Notes under the pieces: model-generated
Database searches by the model: none
What the model saw: the letters and a program-made list of their open reading frames with translations, nothing else
What the model was told of the DNA's origin: nothing
In this document: piece by piece, positions 9,749 to 18,224 of the stretch
How positions within the stretch are numbered: position 1 is the first letter of the stretch
How the letters are laid out: each line of letters starts with the position of its first letter
Translations under genes and position numbers: made by a program
Source of the DNA: Cellulosilyticum ruminicola JCM 14822
Lineage (GTDB): Bacteria > Bacillota > Clostridia > Lachnospirales > Cellulosilyticaceae
Assembly (NCBI RefSeq): GCF_001311925.1
Contig: NZ_BBCG01000015.1
Span: 1 to 64,000, forward strand
Direction of reading: 5' to 3'
DNA: 64,000 nucleotides

Positions 9749-10072
9749 CTAGAATACGTATTTACAAGTGGAACTAGTAATACTATTGAATGATAGATCG
9801 TGAGTAGATATAGCAGCATTGACTTGATCTTGTAAATCTAATTTCGAAAGACAAGAATCAGCAATGAAGCTTGAGATATTTAGGGAAGAATGAATCAGGA
9901 GGTTAGTAGTGTCAGGGGCAGTAGTACTAGGAGGACTAGGTGTATAGTATGATGAGTGTAATTCCAACATGCAATTTTTAATTTCTTGAACGGTTTGATT
10001 AGTTTTTTGGCTAGTTTGATATCTATGCTTTTTAAGTAAGTATATGGTAATGCAGTAATTCGCCTTTATTTG
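9749..10072 (-). pseudogene. Possible unidentified gene remnant
   Basis: The minus strand is open for about 107 codons between stops. The upstream half reads like an amphipathic helix (YLLKKHRYQTSQKTNQTVQ, then EIKNCMLELH); the rest is Ser/Thr/Pro-rich with little character. There is no ribosome site before the only internal ATG (9970). It may be a worn gene end or chance. The remaining bases up to the cas10 start show only an A+T-rich promoter-like stretch. Confidence 0.2.
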
Positions 10073-10150
10073 CGTATAAGATTTAAAATATTTACATTAA
10101 GTAAAATAATGTATATACTTTAAATAAAGTATAATGTAGCGAGGTGTTAC

Positions 10151-12049
10151 ATGAGTGAATTTAAAAGAGTACTATATCCTAAAAAGGAAAACTATGTAGA
10201 AAAGATAGCTCAAATTAAAAGTAAGAATCCAAAGGACATTGTTAATAGCCTAAAGGATTATTATGAAATACCATGGGATTTTGATAGTAAATTACAAAAA
10301 AGTGAGGAAGAATATCCTTCATTAGGTGTATGTACTTCAATCTATCTAGGTCTAAATTTTTGTTTAGATTCTAATAAGAAAAGAGAAGAAATATATAAGA
10401 CAGATATATTAAATATCATGCTAAATCAAAGATCAACTCCTATAAAAGATATTATGGTAAATACAGTTAATAAAGAAGAAAAGTATACTTCTCAAGAAGT
10501 TGAGGCAATATTACAAAAGCATGGGTTAGCGTCAGAAGTAGATATTATTAAAGGAAGCATCTACAAAATTAAGCGTTACTTTATGGAGAACAATAAGATA
10601 AAGGATATTCGTGGCGGGAGCTGGATTGTAAATTACCTAAATAATGAATATGTTGAGATGTTCTTAGAAGATACGGAGAAAAATGGTTTAATTAAGGAAT
10701 GTCTTATTTATAGTGGTGGCGGAAATATCTTAATAATGGCACCAAAGGGTAAGGGTAAAGAAGTTTGTGAAGAATTAGAAAGTAAGTTTGAGGAAATTGG
10801 ACTTACTATTATGTGTGCATTTACTTATTTGGAAACATCAGTATATAACTTACTTTATAGATATCGAGATGTAAGACAAGTCTTAGATAGAAAGTTACAA
10901 AAATATAGTAAAGGGAAAATACATAATTTAAATCCTAAACAGATAAATGTAAAATCAATCAAGAGAAAAAATGGTGGGTTAATAGAATTAAAAATGAAAA
11001 CAAAAATGGGAGGAAATTGTAATTTATGTCATGTACGAGATGGGGCATATGAAATTGCTAAAATAGAAGGAGAATCAGGATGTCCATCATGTAGTATGAA
11101 ACATCAAATAGGTGAAGAGATTAAAGAAGAGTATTTTGATGAATATCGTAAAACGATAGAACCACTAGTAACTACATTATCTAATAAGGAAAACCGATTA
11201 TTAGAGCCTAAAATTGCTCAAACCATAGACCAAATTCAAGATAAAAATGGTATGATAGCTGTTATTTATGGAGATGGCAATAATATGGGTAGTGCAGTAA
11301 GTGAGATTAGTAATATTTATGAAATGATGTATTTTAGCTATAAGACGGATGCCATTACTAAACAAAGTGTGTATGAATCTGTTTTTGAAGTATTAGAGGA
11401 AAAGGACTATTTTGAAATTATAGCAGTAGGTGGAGATGATATATTTATTATCGTACCTGCGGATTGTGCACCTTTAATAGGAGAGAAGATTATTAGTAAG
11501 TTTGACACTGCTTTTGAAAAACAAATTACTATGTCAGTAGGAATTTGTTTAGGTAAGCATACAACACCAGTGGCAGCTTTGTTTAACATTGCACATGATA
11601 ATTTAGATAAGGCAAAGGTTATTACTCGTGTAAATGATAAGAATAAGACTAATGGTAATAAAATTAAAGAAGGATCTATAGATATTTCAGAAATACGAGG
11701 TGGACAAACTGTATTAAATGATGAGGCATATCAAGGACTATTTCCTTTAAGTTATACTGAGTTTGCAGAAGCACTTAAGCAGATTGATGAAATGAAAGAT
11801 AGTAAAATGCGTTTATATGATTATGATTATGCTAGTGAGATTATGCCAAAAGAAGAGTTTAATCTATATTTTGAGTATAAGGAGGCACAAGCACAACGAA
11901 ATAAACATAAGGATAAAGGGGTAAGAGAGTATTTAAAATTTATTGTTAATAAAGAGACGACAGCTAATATATATTTACAAAACTATAAGCCTTGGTCAGA
12001 CTTGTTGCTTTTGATGAAATATAGGAGGAAACAATTATGCAAGAAGTAG
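10151..12049 (+). CDS. cas10: Type III CRISPR Cas10, cyclase domain intact, no HD domain
   Basis: A 632-residue large subunit. The N-terminus has no HD nuclease motif, and the first palm domain starts near residue 150 (DIRGGSWIVNYLNNEYV, then IYSGGGNILIM). A zinc-binding motif uses C290, C293, C311 and C314. The second palm domain has IYGDGNNMG near residue 375 and the cyclase motif GGDD at 427-430. Known biology: GGDD-bearing Cas10 makes cyclic oligoadenylates on target RNA binding, and type III-D Cas10 usually lacks HD. It is the first gene of a tightly packed effector operon and overlaps the next gene by 13 bases. DNase activity is therefore not expected; signalling is. Confidence 0.93.
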   Translation: MSEFKRVLYPKKENYVEKIAQIKSKNPKDIVNSLKDYYEIPWDFDSKLQKSEEEYPSLGVCTSIYLGLNFCLDSNKKREEIYKTDILNIMLNQRSTPIKDIMVNTVNKEEKYTSQEVEAILQKHGLASEVDIIKGSIYKIKRYFMENNKIKDIRGGSWIVNYLNNEYVEMFLEDTEKNGLIKECLIYSGGGNILIMAPKGKGKEVCEELESKFEEIGLTIMCAFTYLETSVYNLLYRYRDVRQVLDRKLQKYSKGKIHNLNPKQINVKSIKRKNGGLIELKMKTKMGGNCNLCHVRDGAYEIAKIEGESGCPSCSMKHQIGEEIKEEYFDEYRKTIEPLVTTLSNKENRLLEPKIAQTIDQIQDKNGMIAVIYGDGNNMGSAVSEISNIYEMMYFSYKTDAITKQSVYESVFEVLEEKDYFEIIAVGGDDIFIIVPADCAPLIGEKIISKFDTAFEKQITMSVGICLGKHTTPVAALFNIAHDNLDKAKVITRVNDKNKTNGNKIKEGSIDISEIRGGQTVLNDEAYQGLFPLSYTEFAEALKQIDEMKDSKMRLYDYDYASEIMPKEEFNLYFEYKEAQAQRNKHKDKGVREYLKFIVNKETTANIYLQNYKPWSDLLLLMKYRRKQLCKK

Positions 12050-12564
12050 TCTTAAAAGTATGCATTAAAACATTATCACCGATTAATATAAGTTCGGGTA
12101 ATGAAAGTAGAACAACAATGACGAACTTTACTATTAGGAATCATCAAAACAAAAGTTTTATACCAGGGACAACTATTAAAGGAAAACTTAAACATAATTT
12201 TAAGTTGCTTCAGGAAAATGAAGAAGCTGATAAATGTCAGGAACAAATAAATCGGTTATTTGGAAAAGAAGGATTTGCACCAGGAAGTATATATATAGAT
12301 AATTTCTATGCAGAAGAGGAACATGGTATAGAAATTAGACAGTGTAATCGTATAGACAGAAGACGTGGGGTATGTGTAGATGGTGCTTTATTTAGTAAAG
12401 AAGTTGTAAGTGGCAGGTACAAAGGTGAAATCATTGCTTATGTAAAAGATGAACAGGAAAAGGAAGATATAATAGACGCTTTACAATTAATCACCCAAAT
12501 AGGTAGCGGCAAAAGCAAAGGTTTGGGACAAGTTGAAGTAAAAGTAGAAATGGAAAAACTTTAG
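12037..12564 (+). CDS. Short Cas7-like RAMP protein, catalytic Asp apparently absent
   Basis: A 175-residue RAMP protein with PINISSGNES, SFIPGTTIKGKLK and the C-terminal glycine-rich SGKSKGLGQVEV. At the position where active Csm3-type subunits carry Asp before the IPG loop it reads TNFTIRN, with no Asp, so it is probably structural. It is shorter than the usual 200-280 residues. The ATG at 12037 lies inside the end of cas10 with AGGAGG at 12023-12028, implying translational coupling. In III-D complexes several Cas7-like subunits form the backbone; its exact place is not known. Confidence 0.85.
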   Translation: MQEVVLKVCIKTLSPINISSGNESRTTMTNFTIRNHQNKSFIPGTTIKGKLKHNFKLLQENEEADKCQEQINRLFGKEGFAPGSIYIDNFYAEEEHGIEIRQCNRIDRRRGVCVDGALFSKEVVSGRYKGEIIAYVKDEQEKEDIIDALQLITQIGSGKSKGLGQVEVKVEMEKL

Positions 12565-12582
12565 ATGGAGAGGAAGAATGGT

Positions 12583-13758
12583 ATGGAAAAGCTAAAGGTA
12601 ACGCTTAAGTTAGATGAAAACTCTTCATTAATTGTTGGTGGGAGTAAGTTAGCAAATAATTATATTAGTAGTAAAGACTACATACAGGGTAGTGTGATAA
12701 GAGCTGCTTTTGCAAGAAAGATTTTAGATATGTGTCCTGTAGACCGAAAGAGGCTGCAAAAAGAAAAAAGAAACTGGATCGAACCATTAGAGCAAGAAGC
12801 ATGTAAAGATTGTTGTTACAAGACAATATGTGAGAAATTCTCAGATATTAAGTTTTCATTCTTTTATCCAGTAGAAACGTGGGTAACACCTCTTACAAGT
12901 AAGATTTGTAAAATGGATAAATCACATGGATTTATTGATTTATTAACTCAAGATGATGTTTGTGCTAAATGTGGAAAACGTGTAGAGTTTGTAGAAGGCT
13001 TAAGAACTAAAGAAGGAAGATTTAAAGCAACTAGATTAGTACAAACCAAGACGGCTATTAATCCATATACACAAACAGCTCGTGATGGGCAACTTTTCAA
13101 CTTGGAAAGTATAGTAGATCTTAGCTTTGAAGGAGAGATAGAAAATATTACGCCTGAAGAAATTAAGATGTTTAGAAATTTACGTGTAGGTGCATATACC
13201 TCTACAGGATATGGCAAATGTATATTAGAGATAAGTGGTGAAAACATAGAAGTAGAAAAAACATTTGATAAGGTCAGTGCGTATTCAAAAAGTTATAAGC
13301 AGAATTTATTAAAACTGTATATTCAAGATCAATTAGCTTCTAAAGAGCAAGAACAAGTATTAAGAAAGCAGTTTGAAAAGGAACATTTAAATAAGAAATA
13401 TATAGTATTATTATTAACAGCTGATTTAAGGGTACATTTACCAGAAAAGCAATTAAATCCACAGCAAGACTATAAAGCAATGTGGTATGAAGCTTTAGAT
13501 TTACCAATGAAACAAGATGTCAAGATAAAGGATGTATATTTTGATACAAGAATCTACAGAGGATATGATACATCAAAAAATGGTGATGATTATCGTGCTG
13601 AAATGTATTATCAAATCTCAAAGGGTGGAATCATTGTTTTAGAAGTAAGTGGAGACTTTAAAGCATGTTACGAAGCTTATAAAAAAGGTATAACACTTGG
13701 ATTAGATACGATAAATGGGTATGGAAAATGTGAAATTTATTGTGGAGAGGAAGTGTAG
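12583..13758 (+). CDS. csx10: Csx10-like RAMP protein (Cas5-type subunit of type III-D)
   Basis: 391 residues. The N-terminal LKVTLKLDENSSLIVGG followed by SKDYIQGSVIRAAFA is the RAMP start with a YIPGS-like loop. Cys clusters CKDCCYKTIC (near residue 75) and CAKCGKR (near 130) suggest zinc binding. Glycine-rich motifs (RVGAYTSTGYGKCIL; LGLDTINGYGKCEIY) come at mid-length and at the end, implying two ferredoxin-like folds. Csx10 holds the crRNA 5' handle in III-D. The ATG at 12583 is preferred because GGAGAGGA sits 8 bases before it; the ATG at 12565 directly abuts the previous stop. Confidence 0.8.
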   Translation: MEKLKVTLKLDENSSLIVGGSKLANNYISSKDYIQGSVIRAAFARKILDMCPVDRKRLQKEKRNWIEPLEQEACKDCCYKTICEKFSDIKFSFFYPVETWVTPLTSKICKMDKSHGFIDLLTQDDVCAKCGKRVEFVEGLRTKEGRFKATRLVQTKTAINPYTQTARDGQLFNLESIVDLSFEGEIENITPEEIKMFRNLRVGAYTSTGYGKCILEISGENIEVEKTFDKVSAYSKSYKQNLLKLYIQDQLASKEQEQVLRKQFEKEHLNKKYIVLLLTADLRVHLPEKQLNPQQDYKAMWYEALDLPMKQDVKIKDVYFDTRIYRGYDTSKNGDDYRAEMYYQISKGGIIVLEVSGDFKACYEAYKKGITLGLDTINGYGKCEIYCGEEV

Positions 13759-13760
13759 CT

Positions 13761-14189
13761 ATGTTAAATGAAGCAAAAGAAAGTGCAAAAGAAGTAACTA
13801 AAGAAATAGATATAACAGAAATGAAAAATTTCCTTTTAAAACAAATTGATGAAATAGCTCAAACAAAAGTATTAGTAAGAGCTAAGGAATTGGGTGCAAG
13901 TAATATTAGAAATATGGCTAATATAGCACAAAATAGTGACTGCTATGAAGAATTTAAGTTATTTATGGCTTATAAAAAAGTAAAAGGGCAAGGCAAAGGA
14001 TGGGGAACACCATTACCTAATACACAGGGAAAAGAAACTTTAGCAGATAAAGTAATCGAACATCTTGATCAAATTAATGAAAGATGTAGTAATGATAAAG
14101 AGACTTTAAAGTGGGTTAGTCAATATTTTGGTTACTTATATTGGAAGCGTGTAGCAGTAACAGTAAATTTATCAGAGAAACAATTATAA
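13761..14189 (+). CDS. Type III small subunit (Csm2/Cas11-like)
   Basis: 142 residues, almost all helical, with no membrane segments. The core KTKVLVRAKELGASNIRNMA-like stretch, the aromatic KGQGKGWGTP segment and the C-terminal WVSQYFGYLYWKRV fit the small helical subunits that line type III complexes (Csm2, Cmr5). The start at 13761 follows GGAGAGGA and lies two bases after the csx10 stop. Assignment rests on size, helicity and position between RAMP genes rather than a diagnostic motif. Confidence 0.65.
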   Translation: MLNEAKESAKEVTKEIDITEMKNFLLKQIDEIAQTKVLVRAKELGASNIRNMANIAQNSDCYEEFKLFMAYKKVKGQGKGWGTPLPNTQGKETLADKVIEHLDQINERCSNDKETLKWVSQYFGYLYWKRVAVTVNLSEKQL

Positions 14190-14251
14190 CAAAGAACATA
14201 GCAAAAAAGGACAGTATAATAATGCATCTAATTATGATAGGAGGTAGAAGC

Positions 14252-15064
14252 ATGAGATATTTACTCGATAAGTTTTATAATAAGATTATTATTAAAGGAA
14301 CTTTAGTGGGATTAAGTGCGATACATATTGGAACAGGCCAAGAAGGCTATTCACCACAAGATGTAGACAATGGCATTATTAGAAATGGTATTACAGGAGA
14401 ACCTTTCATTCCAGGGAGTTCGTTAAAGGGAATGTTACGTACATATTGTGAAAGCTTATTACCTAGTATAGATAGAAAATATGAGAATTGTTGTATTGTT
14501 ACAGAAAATCCTTGCTTAGAAAAACGCGATGACAAAGCGAGATATACTGAGGATAAAGACAAGATTGTAGAGCAAACAGTTAGACAGATAAAGGATAAGT
14601 TTAAGGATAATCCTAAAAGATTAGGAGAAGTATTATACGATAATGTATGTCCTATTTGTCGTGTTTTTGGTTCACAAGCTATGGCATCTAAAATTCAAAT
14701 TAATGATGCACCTATAAAAGGGAAATACATTATTGAAAAAAGATATGGTGTAGCTATTGATAGAGATAGTGGAACAGCAGCATTTACTAAAAATTATAAT
14801 TTTGAATGTATAAGTGCAGGGGCTGAATTTGACTTTTGTATGACGATTAATAATATAGAAGATGATTATAAAGAGGTAGTAGAGATTTGCCTTAATTACT
14901 TAAAGAGCGGCGAAGTTAAAATAGGTGGCAGAAAATCTATTGGATTAGGTGCAATACAACTTAAGAATGTAGAGTGTTATCAAATTACTAAAGAAAACTT
15001 AAGACAATATGCTAGAGAAGGATTAAAAGATGAAATGAGGGATGAAGCATGCTTAAAAAGTTAA
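14252..15064 (+). CDS. Csm3-like Cas7 RAMP protein, catalytic Asp present
   Basis: 270 residues with AIHIGTGQEGYSPQDVDNGI, then PFIPGSSLKGMLR. The DVDN Asp matches the RNA-cutting Asp of Csm3. A zinc-type insertion has CCIV, CLEK and CPICRVFGS. The glycine-rich end is KIGGRKSIGLGAIQ. Csm3-family subunits form the backbone and cut target RNA at 6-nt steps. The start at 14252 has AGGAGGT at 14239-14245; the longer frame from 14141 overlaps the previous gene in another frame and is a shadow. It overlaps the next gene by 16 bases. Confidence 0.88.
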   Translation: MRYLLDKFYNKIIIKGTLVGLSAIHIGTGQEGYSPQDVDNGIIRNGITGEPFIPGSSLKGMLRTYCESLLPSIDRKYENCCIVTENPCLEKRDDKARYTEDKDKIVEQTVRQIKDKFKDNPKRLGEVLYDNVCPICRVFGSQAMASKIQINDAPIKGKYIIEKRYGVAIDRDSGTAAFTKNYNFECISAGAEFDFCMTINNIEDDYKEVVEICLNYLKSGEVKIGGRKSIGLGAIQLKNVECYQITKENLRQYAREGLKDEMRDEACLKS

Positions 15065-15867
15065 TTAATGAAGCTATCATCGAATGTGATATTAAAACTG
15101 CATCACCTCTTCTGATACAAGCAGGGCAAGGACAACAAACATTAAATCCAGTAGATGTAGATGCAACTTATATTAGAGCTTTTAGAAATAATGAGTACCA
15201 ACCTTTTATACCAGGTAGTTCATTAAAAGGTGTATTTAGAAGTTATGCAGAAAGTATTTTAGAAGAAGCTTGTGATATAGTAGGAAACAATAATGATAAA
15301 AAGAGTAGAAGTTGCCTCAATACAAAACAGAAAGATTATAATGGTAACAAAATATATATAAGTTTAAATGGGGAACAACGATATGAAAAAAGTTGCTTGG
15401 TCTGTAAGTTATTTGGTTCAGATGTATTAAAGGGACGTGTAAATTTTGGAAATGCCTATACTGATGAAGAATATCGTATCGATACAGCTAGAATGACTGC
15501 TATTGACCGTGTAAATGGTGGTGCCAAAAATACGTCATTAAGAGAAATAGAATATGTAAGTTATGGTGTATTTAAAGAAAAAATGATTATTAAAAACTTT
15601 GCGCCTTATCAAATTAAGTTATTAATGAATTGTCTAGAAGCATTAAATATAGGACAGATTAGATTAGGTTCTTATACAACAAAAGGCTTTGGAGAGGTTA
15701 ATGTTGAGAATATTAAACTGACCATGCGTTATTATAATCAAAAAGCAGAAGGATATGAGGATAAGGGATATTACATAGAGAAGCACTTAGAAGGCAAGGA
15801 AAATATAGATAGTTATCTGATAAAGGTAACGAATAAGGATGTGAATATTAATGGCAAAGCCTTATAG
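15049..15867 (+). CDS. Csm3-like Cas7 RAMP protein, catalytic Asp present
   Basis: 272 residues with TASPLLIQAGQGQQTLNP, then VDVDATYIR with the likely catalytic Asp, and PFIPGSSLKGVFRSYAE. The Cys motif is CLVCKLFGSDVLKGRVNF and the glycine-rich motif RLGSYTTKGFGEVNV. It is a close relative of its upstream neighbour, probably by duplication, and overlaps the genes on both sides by 16-17 bases. It is expected to be a second RNA-cutting backbone subunit. Confidence 0.87.
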   Translation: MLKKLINEAIIECDIKTASPLLIQAGQGQQTLNPVDVDATYIRAFRNNEYQPFIPGSSLKGVFRSYAESILEEACDIVGNNNDKKSRSCLNTKQKDYNGNKIYISLNGEQRYEKSCLVCKLFGSDVLKGRVNFGNAYTDEEYRIDTARMTAIDRVNGGAKNTSLREIEYVSYGVFKEKMIIKNFAPYQIKLLMNCLEALNIGQIRLGSYTTKGFGEVNVENIKLTMRYYNQKAEGYEDKGYYIEKHLEGKENIDSYLIKVTNKDVNINGKAL

Positions 15868-16696
15868 TTTTGTAGAATTTATAGAATATCGTCCTTATCG
15901 AAAAGAAAAATCAGAAGAAAAATTATCAGGTGTTATTCCTATTACATTAGAAGTAATCACCCCCCTACATGTTGGTTCGGGACATAAAGAACTAGCTCCA
16001 GAAGGACTTATTTACAATGCTTTTTATAAGTGGAATGATACATATGCTATTCCGGGAAGTACAATCAAAGGATGTATCAGAAGTATTGCAGAAAGCATTT
16101 CCCACTCTTGTTTACGTGTACAGCATAAGGATGAAAAGACTAAAAAGCCCTTAATGACAAGTGTTAATAAGGAAGAACGTAATGGAACTTGTATAGTATG
16201 TGATGTATTTGGTTCAATGAAGATAAAGGGTAAGGTGAATTTTGGACAACTTCTTTATGTACAAGGAGAGCAACATATTAGTAACTTACCTAATTTAAAA
16301 GAAACTACTATGCTAGAGGGTGGAAAACTATGGGCATATAAGTTTTATCATCATGGAAAACATGTTAAAGTAGGTAATATGCCTCATGAGGTTATGAAAG
16401 AAAAAACAATATTTAAAGGAAAAATAAGTTATATGAACTTAACTGAAGAAGAGCTTATGTTATTATGCTTTTCTTTAGGACTTTCGGGAGATATCCAACC
16501 TAAATTAGGATATGGCAAGCCAGGATATTATGGCAGTGTTAAAATAAGCAGTGAAGTAGAAGAATATGCTCAGTGGGCAGCTAAGTACAAGGAACATCCA
16601 GATCAAGAGATTCAAAGAGCTATTACTGACCTTACTCAAATATTAAATTATGATTTTGCAAAAGTAAAAAGTGATTGGATAGATGATACTTACTAA
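15851..16696 (+). CDS. Cas7-like RAMP protein, catalytic Asp apparently lost
   Basis: 281 residues with EVITPLHVGSGHKELAPEGL, then AIPGSTIKGCIRSIAES, the Cys motif CIVCDVFGSMKIKGKVNF and the glycine-rich LGYGKPGYYGSVK. Where the two preceding paralogues have DVDN or DVDA it reads EGLIYNAFY, so it is probably a non-cutting backbone or cap subunit (a Csm5-like place is possible). The N-terminus is extended by about 25 charged residues. It ends 9 bases before the next gene. Confidence 0.85.
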   Translation: MAKPYSFVEFIEYRPYRKEKSEEKLSGVIPITLEVITPLHVGSGHKELAPEGLIYNAFYKWNDTYAIPGSTIKGCIRSIAESISHSCLRVQHKDEKTKKPLMTSVNKEERNGTCIVCDVFGSMKIKGKVNFGQLLYVQGEQHISNLPNLKETTMLEGGKLWAYKFYHHGKHVKVGNMPHEVMKEKTIFKGKISYMNLTEEELMLLCFSLGLSGDIQPKLGYGKPGYYGSVKISSEVEEYAQWAAKYKEHPDQEIQRAITDLTQILNYDFAKVKSDWIDDTY

Positions 16697-16705
16697 GGAG
16701 GCAAT

Positions 16706-17191
16706 ATGGAGATAGAGAGAAAAAAACAATTACTAAAGTATTGTGAAAGTCTTATGAAAGACTTAAAAGAATATGACTCACTCAGCTTCTTTGGATTTCT
16801 AGCAAATACGGCCAAACATTATGCATCACAAAAAAAGCCACTCAATGAATATCATCAAATGATGTACCTTGCTATGTTACAAGGAAGTAATGTAATAGGA
16901 GAAAATAAAGCAACATATAAGAAATTTATTAAAGAGCAGCTTAAGTGTTCCAAACAAGGTCAAGTAATAAAAATAGGTGATAAGGTATTTAATGGATTAA
17001 CAATGGATGAAATAGCTTATATATTTGGATGGCTTAGAAGACTTTCATCTAATAAAAAAGATGAGAATGGGCTTAAACAAAGTAATAAGAAAGAGTCATA
17101 TAATAAAAATTATGTAAGTAAAAGCAAAGGATTAGATAAAGAGATAGAAGATAATCCGTTTGCTATAATTAATAAAGTGGTTAGAAAATAA
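16706..17191 (+). CDS. Unrecognised helical protein of the type III operon
   Basis: 161 residues. The first 115 look helical (LLKYCESLMKDLKEY; YHQMMYLAMLQGSNV; LTMDEIAYIFGWLRRL). The last 45 are a Lys/Asn/Ser-rich, likely disordered tail ending in DNPFAIINKVVRK. No nuclease, CARF or RAMP motif is visible. AAGGAGG lies 4-10 bases upstream. It sits between the last RAMP gene and the DUF6602-like gene on the same strand. It could be a second small subunit or an ancillary factor; no function is claimed. Confidence 0.7.
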   Translation: MEIERKKQLLKYCESLMKDLKEYDSLSFFGFLANTAKHYASQKKPLNEYHQMMYLAMLQGSNVIGENKATYKKFIKEQLKCSKQGQVIKIGDKVFNGLTMDEIAYIFGWLRRLSSNKKDENGLKQSNKKESYNKNYVSKSKGLDKEIEDNPFAIINKVVRK

Positions 17192-17218
17192 AATTTGCTT
17201 AATATGGAGATTGATACA

Positions 17219-17914
17219 ATGAACATTCAGTCACTACTAAAGACGAAAGAAACTATATTAAAGAGTAATTTAGATATTTTATTATCACATCCTGTTACCA
17301 AAGGAGAACATTGTGAAGCAGCATGGATTGATTTTTTTAGAAGTTTTTTGGCAGGTAGATATAAAGTAGATAAAGGTTTTGTGTTTGATTCAAAAGGCGG
17401 AGTAAGTGAACAGATTGATATTATTATTTATGATGCTTTATATACACCATTAATCTTTGGAACTGAGGCAGGAGAAAAGTTTATTACAGCAGAAAGTGTA
17501 TATGCTGTATTTGATTCTAAACCATCAATAAATAAAAAGACTTTAGAATATACAAATAAAAAAATAAAGAGTATAACAAGCCTGTATCGTACTTCAAGAG
17601 GATATATGAATGGCAATCAAGAGCAGAAACCTAAAGAACCACCTAAAATTCTAGGAGGCATTTTAGCTATTGAGGGGATAGGGATAAATAGAGTACAGAA
17701 ACACTTGGAAGAATATGAAGATATAAATTTAGGATGTGCTATTAAAGACTATTCCTTTGTAAAAAGAAATAGTGATGGCAAGTTTATTAAAAAAACTAAT
17801 GAGGAGATTATATTAAGTTTCTTCTATATGATTTTAGATGAATTACATAAAATGGGAACAGTGCCAGCTATAGATATTAGAGAGTATGCAAAAACGACAA
17901 TTGATTTGTTCTAA
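17219..17914 (+). CDS. DUF6602-like putative PD-(D/E)XK nuclease, last gene of the type III operon
   Basis: 231 residues. The segment GEHCEAAWIDFFRSFLAGRY, then GFVFDSKGGVSEQIDIIIYD and ESVYAVFDSK matches the layout of DUF6602 proteins and fits a PD-(D/E)XK core: D67 in QID, E92, and D99-S-K101 as the D/E-X-K. The start at 17219 has GGAGA 8 bases upstream. It is soluble, with no CARF domain. DUF6602 members normally occur apart from CRISPR, so the position at the end of the cas10 operon is notable. A role as the nuclease effector, compensating for the missing HD domain, is an inference. Confidence 0.6.
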   Translation: MNIQSLLKTKETILKSNLDILLSHPVTKGEHCEAAWIDFFRSFLAGRYKVDKGFVFDSKGGVSEQIDIIIYDALYTPLIFGTEAGEKFITAESVYAVFDSKPSINKKTLEYTNKKIKSITSLYRTSRGYMNGNQEQKPKEPPKILGGILAIEGIGINRVQKHLEEYEDINLGCAIKDYSFVKRNSDGKFIKKTNEEIILSFFYMILDELHKMGTVPAIDIREYAKTTIDLF

Positions 17915-17931
17915 AAAATAGGATTTCATAT

Positions 17932-18050
17932 AAAATATATAGTAGTATAAAATCTGTCGATGCCCGATAGCGCAAAAAAATTCTAGGGTATCGACTTAAG
18001 GAAAATAACGTATTCACAGGGTTTGTGTAAAATATCATAAAAAGACTGTC
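17932..18050 (+). promoter_or_regulatory. Decayed second copy of the CRISPR leader
   Basis: This has the same order of blocks as the leaders next to the arrays: TATAAAATCTGTCGATGCCC...GGGTATCGAC hairpin (17954-17995), then ATAACGTATTCACAGGGTTTGTG. No repeat follows; after about 120 bases the intact leader begins. It is probably what remains of a leader duplication or of a deleted array. Confidence 0.6.
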
Positions 18051-18054
18051 TATA

Positions 18055-18224
18055 TAAGAAATATGGATAGTAATACAAAATCTGTCGACCTCCAATAGCG
18101 TCAAAATCCCAGGACATCGACAGAAGGCAGAATAACGTATTTACAAGGTTTATGCAAAATGATACAATTAGTTAGAGGATAGTTTAAAAAACTAGGAACC
18201 TAGTAATATCAATGTATTTCTAGG
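18055..18224 (+). promoter_or_regulatory. CRISPR leader of array 3
   Basis: The segment matches the leaders of arrays 1 and 2: AGAAATATGGAT, the hairpin CTGTCGACCTCC...AGGACATCGACAG (18082-18123), ATAACGTATTTACAAGG, ATAGTTTAAAAAACTAG and AGTAATATCAATG immediately before the first repeat. Confidence 0.8.

Noticed and set aside
17204-17218. Earlier start codons for the DUF6602-like gene
   Set aside because: The ATG at 17204 and the TTG at 17195 lack ribosome sites, while GGAGA is well placed for 17219.
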